DNA from: Earliella scabrosa
Taxonomy: Eukaryota > Basidiomycota > Agaricomycetes > Polyporales > Polyporaceae
Direction: 5' to 3'
Assembly: GCA_022605405.1 (NCBI GenBank)
Contig: JABYQQ010000001.1
Location: 1,364,001-1,428,000 of the forward strand
Length of the DNA stretch: 64,000 nucleotides
This document shows positions 23,212 to 33,527 of the stretch, in pieces. A program made the translations under genes and the position numbers. The notes below the pieces were generated by a model. That model was not told the origin of the DNA. It saw only the letters and a program-made list of their open reading frames with translations, and did no database searches. The first letter of the stretch is position 1. Each line of letters starts with the position of its first letter.

Positions 23212-26134
23212 ATGAGACCGCCGAGCGGCCGCAAAGGGGCTGCCATCCCCGCGCCGCGCCAACCAGAGTGAGTTCACGGGTCAGAGGTGCGCATATACTC
23301 AACACTGACAAGTTTATAGAAAAAACCTCCCTCCCCTGCCGACTCCAAGGTCGCAGAAATCCCGCGTGGCAACTAAGAACACTGCGTCAGCAAGCGCGAA
23401 GCACCAGCCACCCCACACGGGTCATACGTCCAACGCCCTCGATCGAGGCAGTCGCGATGATCTTGAACGAGAGCAAGTCGAGCAGATGCGCGCAGTCCTC
23501 CGCACAAAGGCTGACCGTGAGAAGCTGGGAACACTCGAGGCGGAGATGCGCATCAGACTCGAAGCCGAGATGCGTTCCAGGGTCGAGGCTGAGGTCCGGG
23601 CATCAGTAGAGAAGGAGATGCGGGCCCGAGGCCAGCAAGGTTCATCACGCAAGCGCAAGCCAGGTGAGTGACTACGTGCTGTCTGCTCGTGGTCACTCAC
23701 TTACGTTGTGCATCTACAACCTTAGAGGCGGTCAGTCGTACAGCGAGCCCCACTCCAGCAGACCGCAAGCGTGCGCGTTTGTTGGGCTCTCCCTTTCAAA
23801 CACCCACACAGCGGACACTCGCATCGACACGACCTCGCAAGAGCCCGTCCGCCTCTGTAGGACCTTCAACGGGTACCCGTGGTGACCATCGGAAGCGCCA
23901 TGCCAGTGCGCACGGAGGTGAGTTCGTCAAGTTCCCCTTATGCCCTTCTCCCTTTCGTGATGGCCCATGTCAGATGGGAGCCCCTCGACACATACACAGT
24001 CGGCCAGTGCGAACGACGATCTTGAAGACGAGATTCGTGAGCTCGAAGATGACCCCGAAGCTGATCTTGAAGAGGTCATCGACGGCGCCCCCAAGGACAC
24101 AGATGAGGACGACGCCCACCCGGACGATGCCCCGAACTTCACTGACGAGATCACCCCCGACATGTTCAACGAGATGATGGCCGAAATCAAGGCGGCCGAG
24201 AAAAGGCGCTATGCCATACAGTGAGTCTCCATCATTGCTATGTACTGTACTCATGCGGGCCTCTCCAGCTCCAAAAACACCCCCGCCGCGATCCTCCGAG
24301 CTATTGGCCGCCAGCTCCCCCGCATATACGGACCGTACATTCAGTACGCGAATCTTATCAGCGTCGGTCTCTCGTTCTGGTCCCTCGGACCGCCTACCCA
24401 AAAGCAGCGTCAAGCTCGTATCGAGGCCATAGCGCGAAACAGGTTAGTTCAATCTTGCTGCCTGATCATCGTATGTACTCTGATGAACGCACGATTACAG
24501 CTCTTTTGCGTGCATTGAGCAAGCTGTTGACAAATTCCAACAACTGATGTTCGACGTCCCGTGGATCGAGCTCCTGTTTCCATACCTCGTCGATCGCAAC
24601 CAACGGGTAAAGACTACTCGCGTGTTTGACATCGCAGCCATGGTGAGTGCATTCACTCTTTCCCGCTGGGTTCTGCGTCTACTCAAACGACTTCCGCAGA
24701 TGTCTTCGCACGCGCGGGCCGCGCGTGCCACGGACCTTCATACACTTAAGGGAGATCTTCACAAGTATCTCCCGCAGCAAGTTATGGCTGACGGCACAAT
24801 CCTCCCGCCTCCCAAACCCGAAGAGTGCATCAAGACCCGTAACTTTGGCTCCTATTCAGAGTACACAGCACGCCTCCTAACAGCCATCGAGGACATTGCA
24901 AAGTTTGACAGAGATCCGCAAAGGTCTGATCACGATTGACGCCGTGCACATCCGATAATCACATTCCGCAGGTACATGGAGCGCATGCAGACCCCGGTAG
25001 GGGACGGTCTGAAGCTCATCCGCGCCGCCAAGAAGACATTACCCAGCTTCCTCTACCGCCCAGACGTGGTCACTCAATACAGTGCACGCAACCCGTCTAA
25101 CGGCGTGTTGCAATGCAATATGCTGGTCCAGGTAAGTATCAACGCGCAAGTTACTCATGATACTCATCTGTCGCAATGTCAGAGTTATCGTCACCTGGTC
25201 ACTGGGCGCACGTCTGCGCTGCGCAAGCCTGGCAAACGAAGCAACCACCGGACATCTTTCTCGCCGCTTTGGAACCGCTCGCGGGTCATCCCGCCGCATG
25301 TAGCCTATGTGGCAGCTCTTGTAGGCGTACCCGTTCCATCGACCGCTGTGCGCATGCTAACGATGGTGGGAACCAGCTCCACTTTCTCATCAACGAGAAG
25401 GATCACTGGGACAGCAACGACGTCGGTGGTGCCGGCCAGTCCCTCTGGGATTGGATTGTCAAGTATCTTCAGAAGGAGGAGGCTGAGGCCGAAAAGATGA
25501 CGGAACAAGACGTAGAGGAGGACGGGAAGTACCCAGATACCGAGAACCTGATCCTGTGGTGGAATAGGTATCAGCTCCATGACTGTCGTTTGGGGGCGCG
25601 AAGTTGACACAACGCCTTGTCTCTAGACAGGTCTACGGCACCCCGTTTGGGGACTATCATGCGATCACGACAGCCGGCCTCGAGGACGAAGACGAAGACG
25701 AAGATGCGCCTAACGTGCGCCAGAAGGCATTGGACACCCGAGCCGAGCAACGTCGTGCTCTGCGCGAAGAGCGCGCACTCAAGCGCCTCGCGGCCTCTCA
25801 GGGATCTTGCTCTCCTCCTGCGCGCAACATGTCCGTGCCCCGCGAGCACGACAACGACCCATCCCCGTCTCAGCGCCACCAGCCTCGCGATCCTGGACCC
25901 AGCAAGGCACACCAGGTGCTTGCGCCTGAGCCCCTCGCAGAGCAAGACGACGAGGAACCCACTCGTCAATCGCGGCGTGCAAGGCACCTCCTTCGTCTCA
26001 CGTCTTCGCTCGAAGACGAAGAGCCTAGCGAAGAAGAAAACCTCGTTCGCCCCAACGACGAAGACCTGACCGACCTGCGCCCCGCTGTCTCACACGCCGA
26101 CAATCGGGACGATGATGACGATATGTATGCCTGA
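23212..26134 (+). CDS. Plavaka-element accessory protein, function unknown
   Basis: The start at 23212 gives MRPPSGRKGAAIPAPRQPE. A GT-AG intron then restores frame into KNLPPLPTPRSQKSRVATKN, a coil (LEAEMRIRLEAEMRSRVEAE) and a basic patch SSRKRKP. Further exons carry an acidic stretch (DDLEDEIRELEDDPEADLEE; FTDEITPDMFNEMMAEIKAA), then an alpha-helical core: AAILRAIGRQLPRIYGPYIQ, LFPYLVDRNQRV, TLKGDLHKYLPQQVMADG and LPSFLYRPDVVTQY. A late exon reads SLWDWIVKYLQKE and NLILWWNR and splices to QVYGTPFGDYHA. The tail is polar (DRNDDDDDMYA-like) and ends at 26134. The WWNRQVYG wording recalls a fungal DUF6698-like family often seen near such transposons, but I give that only as a possibility. About ten exons, all open, so it is apparently intact. 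It could be a DNA-binding or capsid-like partner of the transposase; no catalytic motif is visible. Confidence 0.7.
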
Positions 26135-26642
26135 CCGCTCGTTCGCCTGCAAGTTGCTTGATCTCCGCCCAGCTGATTGCCCCGCCCGCTTGCTGCTTGC
26201 CCCCCTGCACGACTGACCTGACCGCTATGTGCTGCCTCGAACTCGGGCCGGCCTACTGAACAAGAACACCCGCCGTCTCTTCATGTGTAGAATACCCTGT
26301 CCCTACGTTCCCAAATGAATACTCCCATTTTATTCTATTTGGCGTGTGACTGTGCTCGTCTACTGCAACCAACGAAATCCTCCAGCAAGCTCAGGATCCT
26401 CACGTCGCATTGCATCCGCCTGCGTGTGCTCACAATCACATCCATCCCTCCAAATCTCGCCCGTATTTAAAATCGCTGCCCCGATTGGGGGTGATTGAGG
26501 CGATTCAGAGCGCTCGCGTCTCAGGTGCCCCGATTTGAAGGGCGTATACAGTCGCACGAACCTGTTTCATCACCAATCATCTGCCCCGCACTGATTCGAT
26601 AGATTATATGTACTACATCTCCTTGCCAGCGGTTCGATGCAT
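26135..26642. other. Right subterminal region of the Plavaka-type transposon
   Basis: About 500 bp between the accessory gene stop and the right terminal repeat. No gene is seen. It includes GATTG-type short repeats (about 26480-26510) that may be transposase-binding or 3' UTR sequence. Confidence 0.45.
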
Positions 26643-26660
26643 AACGAATTTTTGCTGATG
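26643..26660 (-). repeat. Right terminal inverted repeat of the Plavaka-type transposon
   Basis: The minus strand reads CATCAGCAAAAATTCGTT and pairs with 14246-14263. Confidence 0.85.
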
Positions 26661-26662
26661 GT

Positions 26663-26744
26663 TGAGGAGCCCGTAGAGGTCGTTTTTGTCGACAAGGAGA
26701 AGGGCTCTGGCTCCGGTGGGCACAGCAAGTGCATCGTCGCTTGA
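26663..26744 (+). pseudogene. 3' half of the split mating-pheromone precursor gene, with CaaX box
   Basis: From 26661 the frame reads VEEPVEVVFVDKEKGSGSGG, then HSKCIVA and TGA. CIVA is a CaaX prenylation box. Aligned with the intact precursor at 47414-47533 it matches the C-terminal part (DEPVEAVLVDSEKKG, HSGCVIA). Joined to the half at 14205-14245 after removing one GT, it gives a 40-residue precursor in frame. Mature lipopeptide pheromones come from this C-terminal part, probably after cleavage near EKG. The transposon end supplies two in-frame ATG codons (26637 and 26658), so a 35-residue fusion MHNEFLLM-VEEPVEV can still be read from 26637. Whether it is transcribed is unknown. Confidence 0.88.
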
Positions 26745-26883
26745 GTGCACTGCTCCTCGCTCAACGCTCATTAGGTATGTACGTTTGTGACCTCACCGGC
26801 ACCCCTGCCTCGTGATGGATGCAATCACTAACCACCCTCTGCAGCTCCGCCACCCACGTCGTGACCATGCATGCACTACTCTT

Positions 26884-27106
26884 TGGAAACCGGTCGGAGA
26901 CCGGAACACTCGGAATAGAACAGGAAAGAGGTCTGCGTTGTGTTCGTACGGGATTAGTGACTATAATACATGGCGGGACTATGTGCGTACCTGCGTTGTG
27001 TTCGTACGGGATGAAGAACACAACGCGAGGTTCGCGGAAGCAAATATGTCGGCGCTAAGTGGGACAAACAAGGCACGCGTGCTAAGCGCGCGAGAGCGTG
27101 CTTACA
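26884..27106 (-). repeat. 3' LTR of the Ty3 element (223 bp)
   Basis: Bounded by TG...CA (plus strand TGGAAACCGG to GCTTACA). Preceded by the 5-bp duplication CTCTT at 26879-26883. A purine-rich tract (GGGAGAG on the minus strand) lies just inside it. No difference from the LTR at 32316-32538 was found on reading. Confidence 0.92.
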
Positions 27107-27190
27107 CTCTCCCGGGTTCTGAAAGAATGAATGGGTAGGAAGGAGTGTTCGAGGATGAGCAATGTGAGGGAGGGATAGAATGATCAAGAT

Positions 27191-30100
27191 TCAAATAGTG
27201 AGGTTATGCGAAGCGCAGTAGGTATCGAGGGCGGCGAGTTCACGACATTGTGCGCCGGGCAACCAAGTGTCGTCTTCCGGGCCGTAGCCTTTCCAACGCA
27301 CGAGGAATCTGAAACCGCGACCGCGGCGCTGATGGTCGAGGATCTTCTCGACCTCGAATTCTTCAACGCCGTTCTCAGTAACGATGGGAGGAGGACGGGA
27401 ATGGGCGCGGGAGGGGTAAGAGGTATCATCGTTGGGGTGGAAGGGTTTCAATAGAGAGACATGGAAGGTAGGGAAAACGTTCATGGAATCAGGTAGCTCG
27501 AGAGTGTAGGAGGAGGAGGAGGGGTGCGCGGTCAGGATGCGGTACGGACCATCGTATCGGACCATGAACTTGGCGACGCGGTTGTCGCCGCGTTGCATGT
27601 ACTGCCGACGACGGTGGAAGGTTGATAGGAGGACGAGATCCCCTTCGTTGTAGTGCGGGTCCGGTGCTCTGCTTCGGTTCGCTTGCTCTGCCTGCACGAG
27701 CTTCGCGGCAAGCAGATTGTCTTGCGCCTCGAGGACGTCGGTGTCTATTTGCCGTATCAGCTCCGCTGCTCGCTGTACGTCGTCTCCCAGTTCTTCGTCT
27801 AGCGCGAGGACATCGTTATTCAGGAGAGGTGGGATGAGTCGCGGAGCACGACCGAGATGCAAGTGGAACCGAGAGAAACCGGTAGAGTCGTTGATAGCGC
27901 TCATGATAGCGAAGCGGACACGAGGGAGAGCGCGAACCCAGCCAGTTTGGTTGCGAGCGACATGGTACCGGATTGCCTGGACCACGGTCTTGTTTGTACG
28001 CTCAGATGATCCGTCGGTCTGCGGATGAAAGGCGGAGGACATCTTTATTTTGACACCCGTTAGTTTGTGGAGCGCAGCCCAGAAGCGTGAGACGAAGAGC
28101 TTGTCTCTGTCGCTGATGATCTCCAGTGGCAGGCCATTCTCGCAGAACCAGTGGTCGAAGAACAGCGCGGCGAAGTCCTCTGCGGTGACGTCCGTCGTCG
28201 TCGGTATGAGCCTGATGTCTGATCCGAGACGGTCCGTGACGGTTGCGCAGCAGTCAAATCCGTCGTCGTCAGGGAGTTTACCGATGAAGTCGATAGCGAT
28301 GGAGTCGCATCGAGCGGTGGGCACGGGGAGAGGATGAAGTGGGCCAGGCGCTTTGCTCGTGCGGCTCTTGTTCCGCTGACAATCAGGGCAAGACGGGATG
28401 TACATCGCCTCCAGTTCCTTTCGCATCCCAGGCCAGTAGTATACGTCGCGCAGTACAGCGTACGCCTTGTCGAACCCGAAGTGGCCGAGATCGTCGTGGG
28501 CGCAGCGGAAGAGGGCTTCGCGGAGTTTTGGGACCCGAGGGATGGCGAGACGACTGCCCACGAAGAGGAGGCCATCCCGCTCAGTGATGCCGAGCTGTCC
28601 GACGTTTTCGCGGAGCCGCGAGGCCCATTTGTCACTACCGTAGCCCTTCCGGATTTCAGAGAGCCAAGCGGGGTCTGTTGTGACGCGGAGGGAGTGCGCG
28701 GAGGCGGCGACTAGTGGGAGACAAGAACGGAGGGCGCGAGTAGCGTCGCGGAGAGCGGAGACGGCAGCGCAGGTGCTGGGGTCGACGAGTTGGACACGGG
28801 AGAGCGCGTCGGCGACTACGTTCTCCTCTCCTTTGATGTAGCGTATGTCGAAGTCGTACTGGGATAGGAACTCTTGCCATCTGGCTTGCCGGCGCGAGAG
28901 ATCCCGTTGCTTGTGGAAGTTCTCCAGGGTACGGTGGTCCGTGTACACGGCGAAAGGGACACCAAGCAAGTCCACGCGCCACTTTTTCAGTGCACGAACG
29001 ATTGCGAGCAGTTCCTTTTCGTGCACCGGGTAGTTCAGCTCCGCCCCTTTGAGCTGCATAGAGTCGAACGCGACAGGCCGAGCTGTTTCGAGTGAGGGTC
29101 CGTAAGACAGCATCGCCCCAGTTCTCAAGTCGCTAGCGTCGCATGAGACAAAGATCTTATTGTCGCCCAAGTTGTCGTGATCGATGACGGTGAGGCACTC
29201 TCTCGAGCAGACCAGGGACTTGATTGCGTCGAAAGCTGATTGGTGAGAAGGCGTCCAGCCAGGCCACTGCAGTTCCGAGTCCTTAGTCGTCAACGGCGTC
29301 AAGATCGCGGTGTGCTCAGCTAGTCGAGGGAGGAAGTTCGCAACATAGCGCACAAGACCCAGAAAGGCACGAACGTCGCCACAAGATTTTGGTGCTGGCC
29401 AGTTCAAGATCTTGTCTACCTTCTTCGGGTCCGCCTCGACACCGCGCGCGGAGATGTGGTGGCCGAGGAAGTCGACTTCAGTGAGGAACAAGTGAGTCTT
29501 TTTGTCGGAGACGAAGAGACTAGCAGCACGAAGAGCGCCGAGGACAGCGCGCACGTTGCGACGGTGTTCTTCCAAGGATTGGGACCAGATGATGATGTCG
29601 TCGAGGTAGACGTGGCAGATGTTACCGATGAGTGGGCGTAGGGCGGAGAACATTCGACGTTGATGTGTGGAAGGAGCGTTGCGACACCCTTGTGGCATCA
29701 CGGTCCATTCGTACAGACCAAAGGGGGTGGTTACTGCGGTGTATTTGATGTCGTTGGGATGAACACGAGTCTGGAAGAAAGAGTTGGTCATGTCGAGTTT
29801 CGCCCAGATCTTCCCTTTTCCGCAATCGGCGAGGATGTCCGAGATCTTCGGGAGCGGATGCATGTCTGGCACAGTGTTTGCGTTCAAAGCACGGTAGTCG
29901 TTCACCCAACGAGGTAAGGCTGCCGGGTCAGATTTCGGTACCAAGAATGCGGGCGAGGCGTAAGGCGAGGAAGATTCGCGAAGGCGGCCGGCAGCGAGGT
30001 GCTGGTCCAGTAGAGTCTTCCATACCTCGCGGTACTTCTTCGGGCAGTCGTACTGACGCCGTGCAATCACCATGTCAGCGTTCTTCAGCTCGAAACGATG

Positions 30101-32224
30101 CCACACGTCCGTGGGCAACCGGTCGATGTGGGGTATGTCGTCAGGGAAGAGGTCGGCGTACTCCGCCTTGAATGAGTCGTTCTCGGTATTCAAGTGTTCC
30201 TGAAAGGCCAATTCCTCCACGCGGGTGCGTACGGCCGCGCATACGTTCACCGCGTTGTCCACTGTGCATCGGTCTGCGTCGAGTCGTCGTGCCTCTGTGC
30301 GTTCGTGCAACTCCGCGAGGAAGCGGCGGTGGTGGTCCTGTCGTTCCGCAGCATCTGCGACTCGCTGTGCCCTAGCGCGTTCGCGTCGTTTGCGTAAGGA
30401 AAGGGCTGGGATAGAACGCGGCGCCGGAGACAGCAGATCACGCGATGTTCGTTTGTCGATCAGGGTGTGCGCAGAGTGGTCTTCGATAAGACAGTTTGAT
30501 TCGAGGAACGGTTTACCCAGAATTACAGGTGCACAGAGAGAGGGGACGACAATGGCGCGTACAGTGGTGGAGGACCAGGAATAATCATCGAGAGAAAGTG
30601 CAAGTTTGACCCATTCAGTGCTCTCCGTCTGCCCTGCTCCCCACGCATTCCCTAGCTGAAACGGGGTTGCGAGTTTGCGTGTTCGGAGGTGGAGTGCGTC
30701 GACGAGATCGCGTCTAATCAGAACTGCGGATGAACCGGAGTCGATTAGCATGGAATAGACGGGGGATAGGGATGGCCCGGAGACGACGCGAGCTGGGAGT
30801 AGGGTGTGCGCAGCGAAGAGGGGGCTTACGCACACTTCGGAGTCGGAGCCAGATCCTAGGATGCCAGAGGTTGCCGCGCGGGGAGAGGAGCTAGTGTTGC
30901 CAGAAAGTCCGATCGCTGCGACGATGTGGTCTGGTTGGTCGTCGTCGTCGTTCTCCGCATTCGCGTTCACAGCGGCAACCGTGCGCGGTTTGACATTCTC
31001 TTTCCCCTTGGCGAGGTGCGCGGTGCGCGCCGCGTTGGCCATCGCGGTGGTAAGTGGCTGGTACCCGGTGCCCTTCGGCGCTCTAGACGTGCAGGCTTTC
31101 GACGTATGGAACACGAAGAAGCGTCTGCATTTGAAGCAGCCGCTGTTCGCTGAGAGAAGGGTCTTCTCGGCGTCCGTCAGTCGCGGAGGAGGGTCTTCGA
31201 TGTCGCCATCGTTCGAACGCTTCACCGCAGTGGACGTGGAGGAGGGCGCGCTGCGTGCGTTTCTGGTGGCAAAGCGCGCGTCGAGCGCGGCCAGCGCGCG
31301 CAGGCGTCGGGAGTCCGCGCGGGAGACAGCGTTCTTCCATCCGACGAAGTCCTCGATGGTGGAGAAGGATTCATCGTCTATGGCGGCGACAAGGTCGGGG
31401 CAAGCGTTCGAGGTGACGACGGTGCGCAGGGCGGCTTCGGAGAACCGGAGGTCTGAGCGTTGCAGACGGGAGTTGAGGCGTTCTATATCCAGAATCCAGT
31501 CGTCGAAGCTCTGGCGCTCCCCTTGCTTCGATTGGAAGATCTGCGTGTGGATGGTGCGGGCCCAGTTGGGGGGCAGGAACCGTTCGCGTACGGCCTTAGT
31601 GAAATCCGACCACGACATGGCATCGAAGCGTTCGTAGTCGCTGTCGTACCAATCGAGTACGAGCTCATTTGAGATTTGCATACAAGCCTTGGCGACCTTC
31701 TTGTCGTTGCTGATCTCGCGGTCGCGGAAGTACCTTTCGCATCCATTCTCCCAGGCCGTGAGAGCGGCGGGTGTGATCTTCCCCTCCGTCAAAGATGGGG
31801 CGGCCTTGGGGTTCGGGACGACAGTAGCTTCCTTGCCCATTGCGGTATGATGACTATATGCGCGGCGAGAGTGGCTGTATGCGCTCGAAACTGCGTGGCA
31901 GGATGGCGAGGAGGACGAGGAGGATGAGGAAGACAAGCGGCGGGCGGGTACGGGGGTTTCGGGTTCGGAGGTCTGGTCGGGGGGGCTCGGCGATGAAGGT
32001 TGCGAGGACGAGAGCGGGGAGAGATCTGATAGCGAGAGGAAATCCCACTCACTACCGCCGGGTGTGTTCCTGAATAGCTCGAGGAATTCCTCTTTGGCGA
32101 GGTGTGCGAACGGGAAGGCGTCTGCCAAGGACAGGTGGAGGGCTCGGACCCGCGTCCGACCTCGAGTCCTACGGGCGGGGGGTGATGCAGACAGGACGTG
32201 GACAGGTGTTACCGGTGGAGGCAA
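27191..32224 (-). CDS. Ty3/Gypsy Gag-Pol polyprotein with C-terminal chromodomain
   Basis: One 1677-residue frame starting 92 bp inside the 5' LTR. Domains in order with approximate residues: Gag-like region (130-350, [33 protein letters not shown]); zinc knuckle CFKC-x6-H-x4-C (about 361); aspartic protease with LIDSGSS (about 491); reverse transcriptase with [16 protein letters not shown] (808) and YLDD (872); RNase H with FVSCDASDL (1024); integrase zinc finger H-x-HF...CPDC (1240-1281); integrase core D-D-E in IDFIGK, ISDRDK and DGSSERTNK (1310-1410); and a chromodomain EVEKILDHQ to [18 protein letters not shown] near the C-terminus. Gag and Pol are fused in one frame, as in many fungal chromoviruses. 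All catalytic residues are present and there are no stops. The chromodomain usually steers integration to marked heterochromatin. Confidence 0.95.
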   Translation of the reverse strand: MPPPVTPVHVLSASPPARRTRGRTRVRALHLSLADAFPFAHLAKEEFLELFRNTPGGSEWDFLSLSDLSPLSSSQPSSPSPPDQTSEPETPVPARRLSSSSSSSSSPSCHAVSSAYSHSRRAYSHHTAMGKEATVVPNPKAAPSLTEGKITPAALTAWENGCERYFRDREISNDKKVAKACMQISNELVLDWYDSDYERFDAMSWSDFTKAVRERFLPPNWARTIHTQIFQSKQGERQSFDDWILDIERLNSRLQRSDLRFSEAALRTVVTSNACPDLVAAIDDESFSTIEDFVGWKNAVSRADSRRLRALAALDARFATRNARSAPSSTSTAVKRSNDGDIEDPPPRLTDAEKTLLSANSGCFKCRRFFVFHTSKACTSRAPKGTGYQPLTTAMANAARTAHLAKGKENVKPRTVAAVNANAENDDDDQPDHIVAAIGLSGNTSSSPRAATSGILGSGSDSEVCVSPLFAAHTLLPARVVSGPSLSPVYSMLIDSGSSAVLIRRDLVDALHLRTRKLATPFQLGNAWGAGQTESTEWVKLALSLDDYSWSSTTVRAIVVPSLCAPVILGKPFLESNCLIEDHSAHTLIDKRTSRDLLSPAPRSIPALSLRKRRERARAQRVADAAERQDHHRRFLAELHERTEARRLDADRCTVDNAVNVCAAVRTRVEELAFQEHLNTENDSFKAEYADLFPDDIPHIDRLPTDVWHRFELKNADMVIARRQYDCPKKYREVWKTLLDQHLAAGRLRESSSPYASPAFLVPKSDPAALPRWVNDYRALNANTVPDMHPLPKISDILADCGKGKIWAKLDMTNSFFQTRVHPNDIKYTAVTTPFGLYEWTVMPQGCRNAPSTHQRRMFSALRPLIGNICHVYLDDIIIWSQSLEEHRRNVRAVLGALRAASLFVSDKKTHLFLTEVDFLGHHISARGVEADPKKVDKILNWPAPKSCGDVRAFLGLVRYVANFLPRLAEHTAILTPLTTKDSELQWPGWTPSHQSAFDAIKSLVCSRECLTVIDHDNLGDNKIFVSCDASDLRTGAMLSYGPSLETARPVAFDSMQLKGAELNYPVHEKELLAIVRALKKWRVDLLGVPFAVYTDHRTLENFHKQRDLSRRQARWQEFLSQYDFDIRYIKGEENVVADALSRVQLVDPSTCAAVSALRDATRALRSCLPLVAASAHSLRVTTDPAWLSEIRKGYGSDKWASRLRENVGQLGITERDGLLFVGSRLAIPRVPKLREALFRCAHDDLGHFGFDKAYAVLRDVYYWPGMRKELEAMYIPSCPDCQRNKSRTSKAPGPLHPLPVPTARCDSIAIDFIGKLPDDDGFDCCATVTDRLGSDIRLIPTTTDVTAEDFAALFFDHWFCENGLPLEIISDRDKLFVSRFWAALHKLTGVKIKMSSAFHPQTDGSSERTNKTVVQAIRYHVARNQTGWVRALPRVRFAIMSAINDSTGFSRFHLHLGRAPRLIPPLLNNDVLALDEELGDDVQRAAELIRQIDTDVLEAQDNLLAAKLVQAEQANRSRAPDPHYNEGDLVLLSTFHRRRQYMQRGDNRVAKFMVRYDGPYRILTAHPSSSSYTLELPDSMNVFPTFHVSLLKPFHPNDDTSYPSRAHSRPPPIVTENGVEEFEVEKILDHQRRGRGFRFLVRWKGYGPEDDTWLPGAQCRELAALDTYCASHNLTI

Positions 32225-32315
32225 GCCTCCTAGTGATGGACAGATCTTGCCGTCGACTCCCTCAGTCGGGGCAAGCTGACGACCAGCAACGGAGTCTTAG
32301 CTGTTCAAAAAAAAG

Positions 32316-32538
32316 TGGAAACCGGTCGGAGACCGGAACACTCGGAATAGAACAGGAAAGAGGTCTGCGTTGTGTTCGTACGGGATTAGTGACTATAATA
32401 CATGGCGGGACTATGTGCGTACCTGCGTTGTGTTCGTACGGGATGAAGAACACAACGCGAGGTTCGCGGAAGCAAATATGTCGGCGCTAAGTGGGACAAA
32501 CAAGGCACGCGTGCTAAGCGCGCGAGAGCGTGCTTACA
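32316..32538 (-). repeat. 5' LTR of the Ty3 element (223 bp)
   Basis: Indistinguishable by reading from the LTR at 26884-27106. Followed by the target duplication CTCTT (32539-32543). It should contain the element's promoter on the minus strand. Confidence 0.92.
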
Positions 32539-32543
32539 CTCTT

Positions 32544-32911
32544 TGTTCCAGGATGTTCTACCGTCCCGCTTAACATTATTATCTTTGTTCTCATCATACC
32601 CGGCGTGTTGTGGAGGTCTGTAGTTTGTCCCTAACACCTCACCCTGATGCTTCGACTTTTCCCTAACACGTCAACCCAACGCTCTAGCCCTCGCCCTCTA
32701 ACTCGTTTACCCAACACTTCAGCCTGTTGGTCTTGGGGAGGATGGTGGTGGATGGGCTTCGTACTTGTATGCAGTGATAATGATCACGTTGACACAACCA
32801 CCATCAAACAGCATTGTCATCATCGCCCCTTCATTTTATTGCATCAGCTCCTACTGAGTGACTTCGCTAGCACAGATGGTGAACACAAAAATCCCTCCCA
32901 GTTGTCCCCCT
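32544..32911. other. Short gap between the Ty3 element and a non-autonomous transposon
   Basis: No gene. It holds loose CCCTAACAC / CCCAACAC-type repeats (32630-32720) and a polymorphic-looking GT/GA-rich stretch. Confidence 0.45.
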
Positions 32912-33232
32912 CATCAGCAAAATTCCGGAACACTTTCGTGTACATGCAAGCACAAGTAATGCAGAGGATTCACGCAATCCTGGCGGTTGGGATTCGGTGT
33001 GCTTCAGCAGCCTAGACCGGCTTTGTATGCCCTTACAATTTGACCCCGCGGGATTGCAAGCGCTTGCAATCCAGCCAAGTGCTTGCAATCTGCCGTGCCA
33101 CTTGGCTGAAAGTACTGGGTAATTGGGAAAATATTTCACTTATCCTTTCTATTTCTGGCTTATCCTTCCCACCCCCGCTGCACCATCCTTTCATCGCCCA
33201 TGTCACCATTGCATTTATATTGTCTTTCCACA

Positions 33233-33308
33233 GGATTGAACCAGCGACCTGAGCCGAACGAGGTGTGACTGAGCAGTCCATTTAACCACTGCACTAAACT
33301 GGCTTAAG
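33233..33308 (-). other. tRNA-derived SINE-like head
   Basis: The minus strand has pol III A box TAGTGCAGTGGTTAAATGG and B box GGTTCAATCC about 60 nt apart, as in a long-variable-arm tRNA (Leu/Ser type) or a tRNA-derived SINE. Acceptor pairing is poor, so I do not call a tRNA gene. Confidence 0.5.
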
Positions 33309-33527
33309 ATTACATAGCTAGACTCTCCTCATACTTGTCCAAATTGAATCAGACTTCTACAACCTGAAGTTTACTCTCCCCTTCCACCGGTTCCCATGGT
33401 TGTGTCTGCACGTTTTCGGTCAATATGCATGAGCTCTCATCACTAGAAGGTACCTGAGGCTCACGGTGGATTAAAAGGGGTTGTAAGGCTATAGAATCCC
33501 AGCTGGAAATTATATGTGATTATGATC

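Larger units (their letters stand above)
14246..26660. mobile_element. Plavaka-type DNA transposon, 12.4 kb, inserted in a pheromone gene
   Basis: The ends are inverted repeats. The left end reads CATCAGCAAAAAGTCGTT from 14246. The right end read inward on the minus strand from 26660 is CATCAGCAAAAATTCGTT, a single mismatch in 18. A 2-bp duplication GT flanks it (14244-14245 and 26661-26662). Two divergent genes fill the element: the transposase (minus, start 22893) and an accessory protein (plus, 23212-26134). The element length includes a nested 3357-bp element plus its 7-bp duplication, so the original transposon was about 9.05 kb. Two further elements in this window (32912-34703 and 33528-34595) share the CATCAGCAAAA termini and 2-bp duplications, which supports the boundaries. 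Naming as Plavaka rests on the transposase wording; the superfamily's usual duplication length I cannot confirm from memory. Confidence 0.88.
26884..32538 (-). mobile_element. Full-length Ty3/Gypsy chromodomain retrotransposon, 5.66 kb
   Basis: Two 223-bp LTRs (26884-27106 and 32316-32538) enclose one uninterrupted polyprotein frame. The 5-bp target duplication CTCTT is found at 26879-26883 and 32539-32543. LTRs look identical, so the insertion is recent and the element may be active. It lies 139 bp beyond the pheromone stop at 26744. The sequence just inside the 5' LTR (CTTTTTTTTGAACAGC on the minus strand) is not an obvious tRNA primer site, so the priming mode is unclear. Confidence 0.95.

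Noticed and set aside
26812..27138. Small frames in and around the LTRs
   Set aside because: The same frames occur in both LTR copies; they are LTR sequence, not genes.
32625..32720. Telomere-like CCCTAACA repeats
   Set aside because: The spacing is irregular, with only a few copies separated by other sequence; not a telomeric array.
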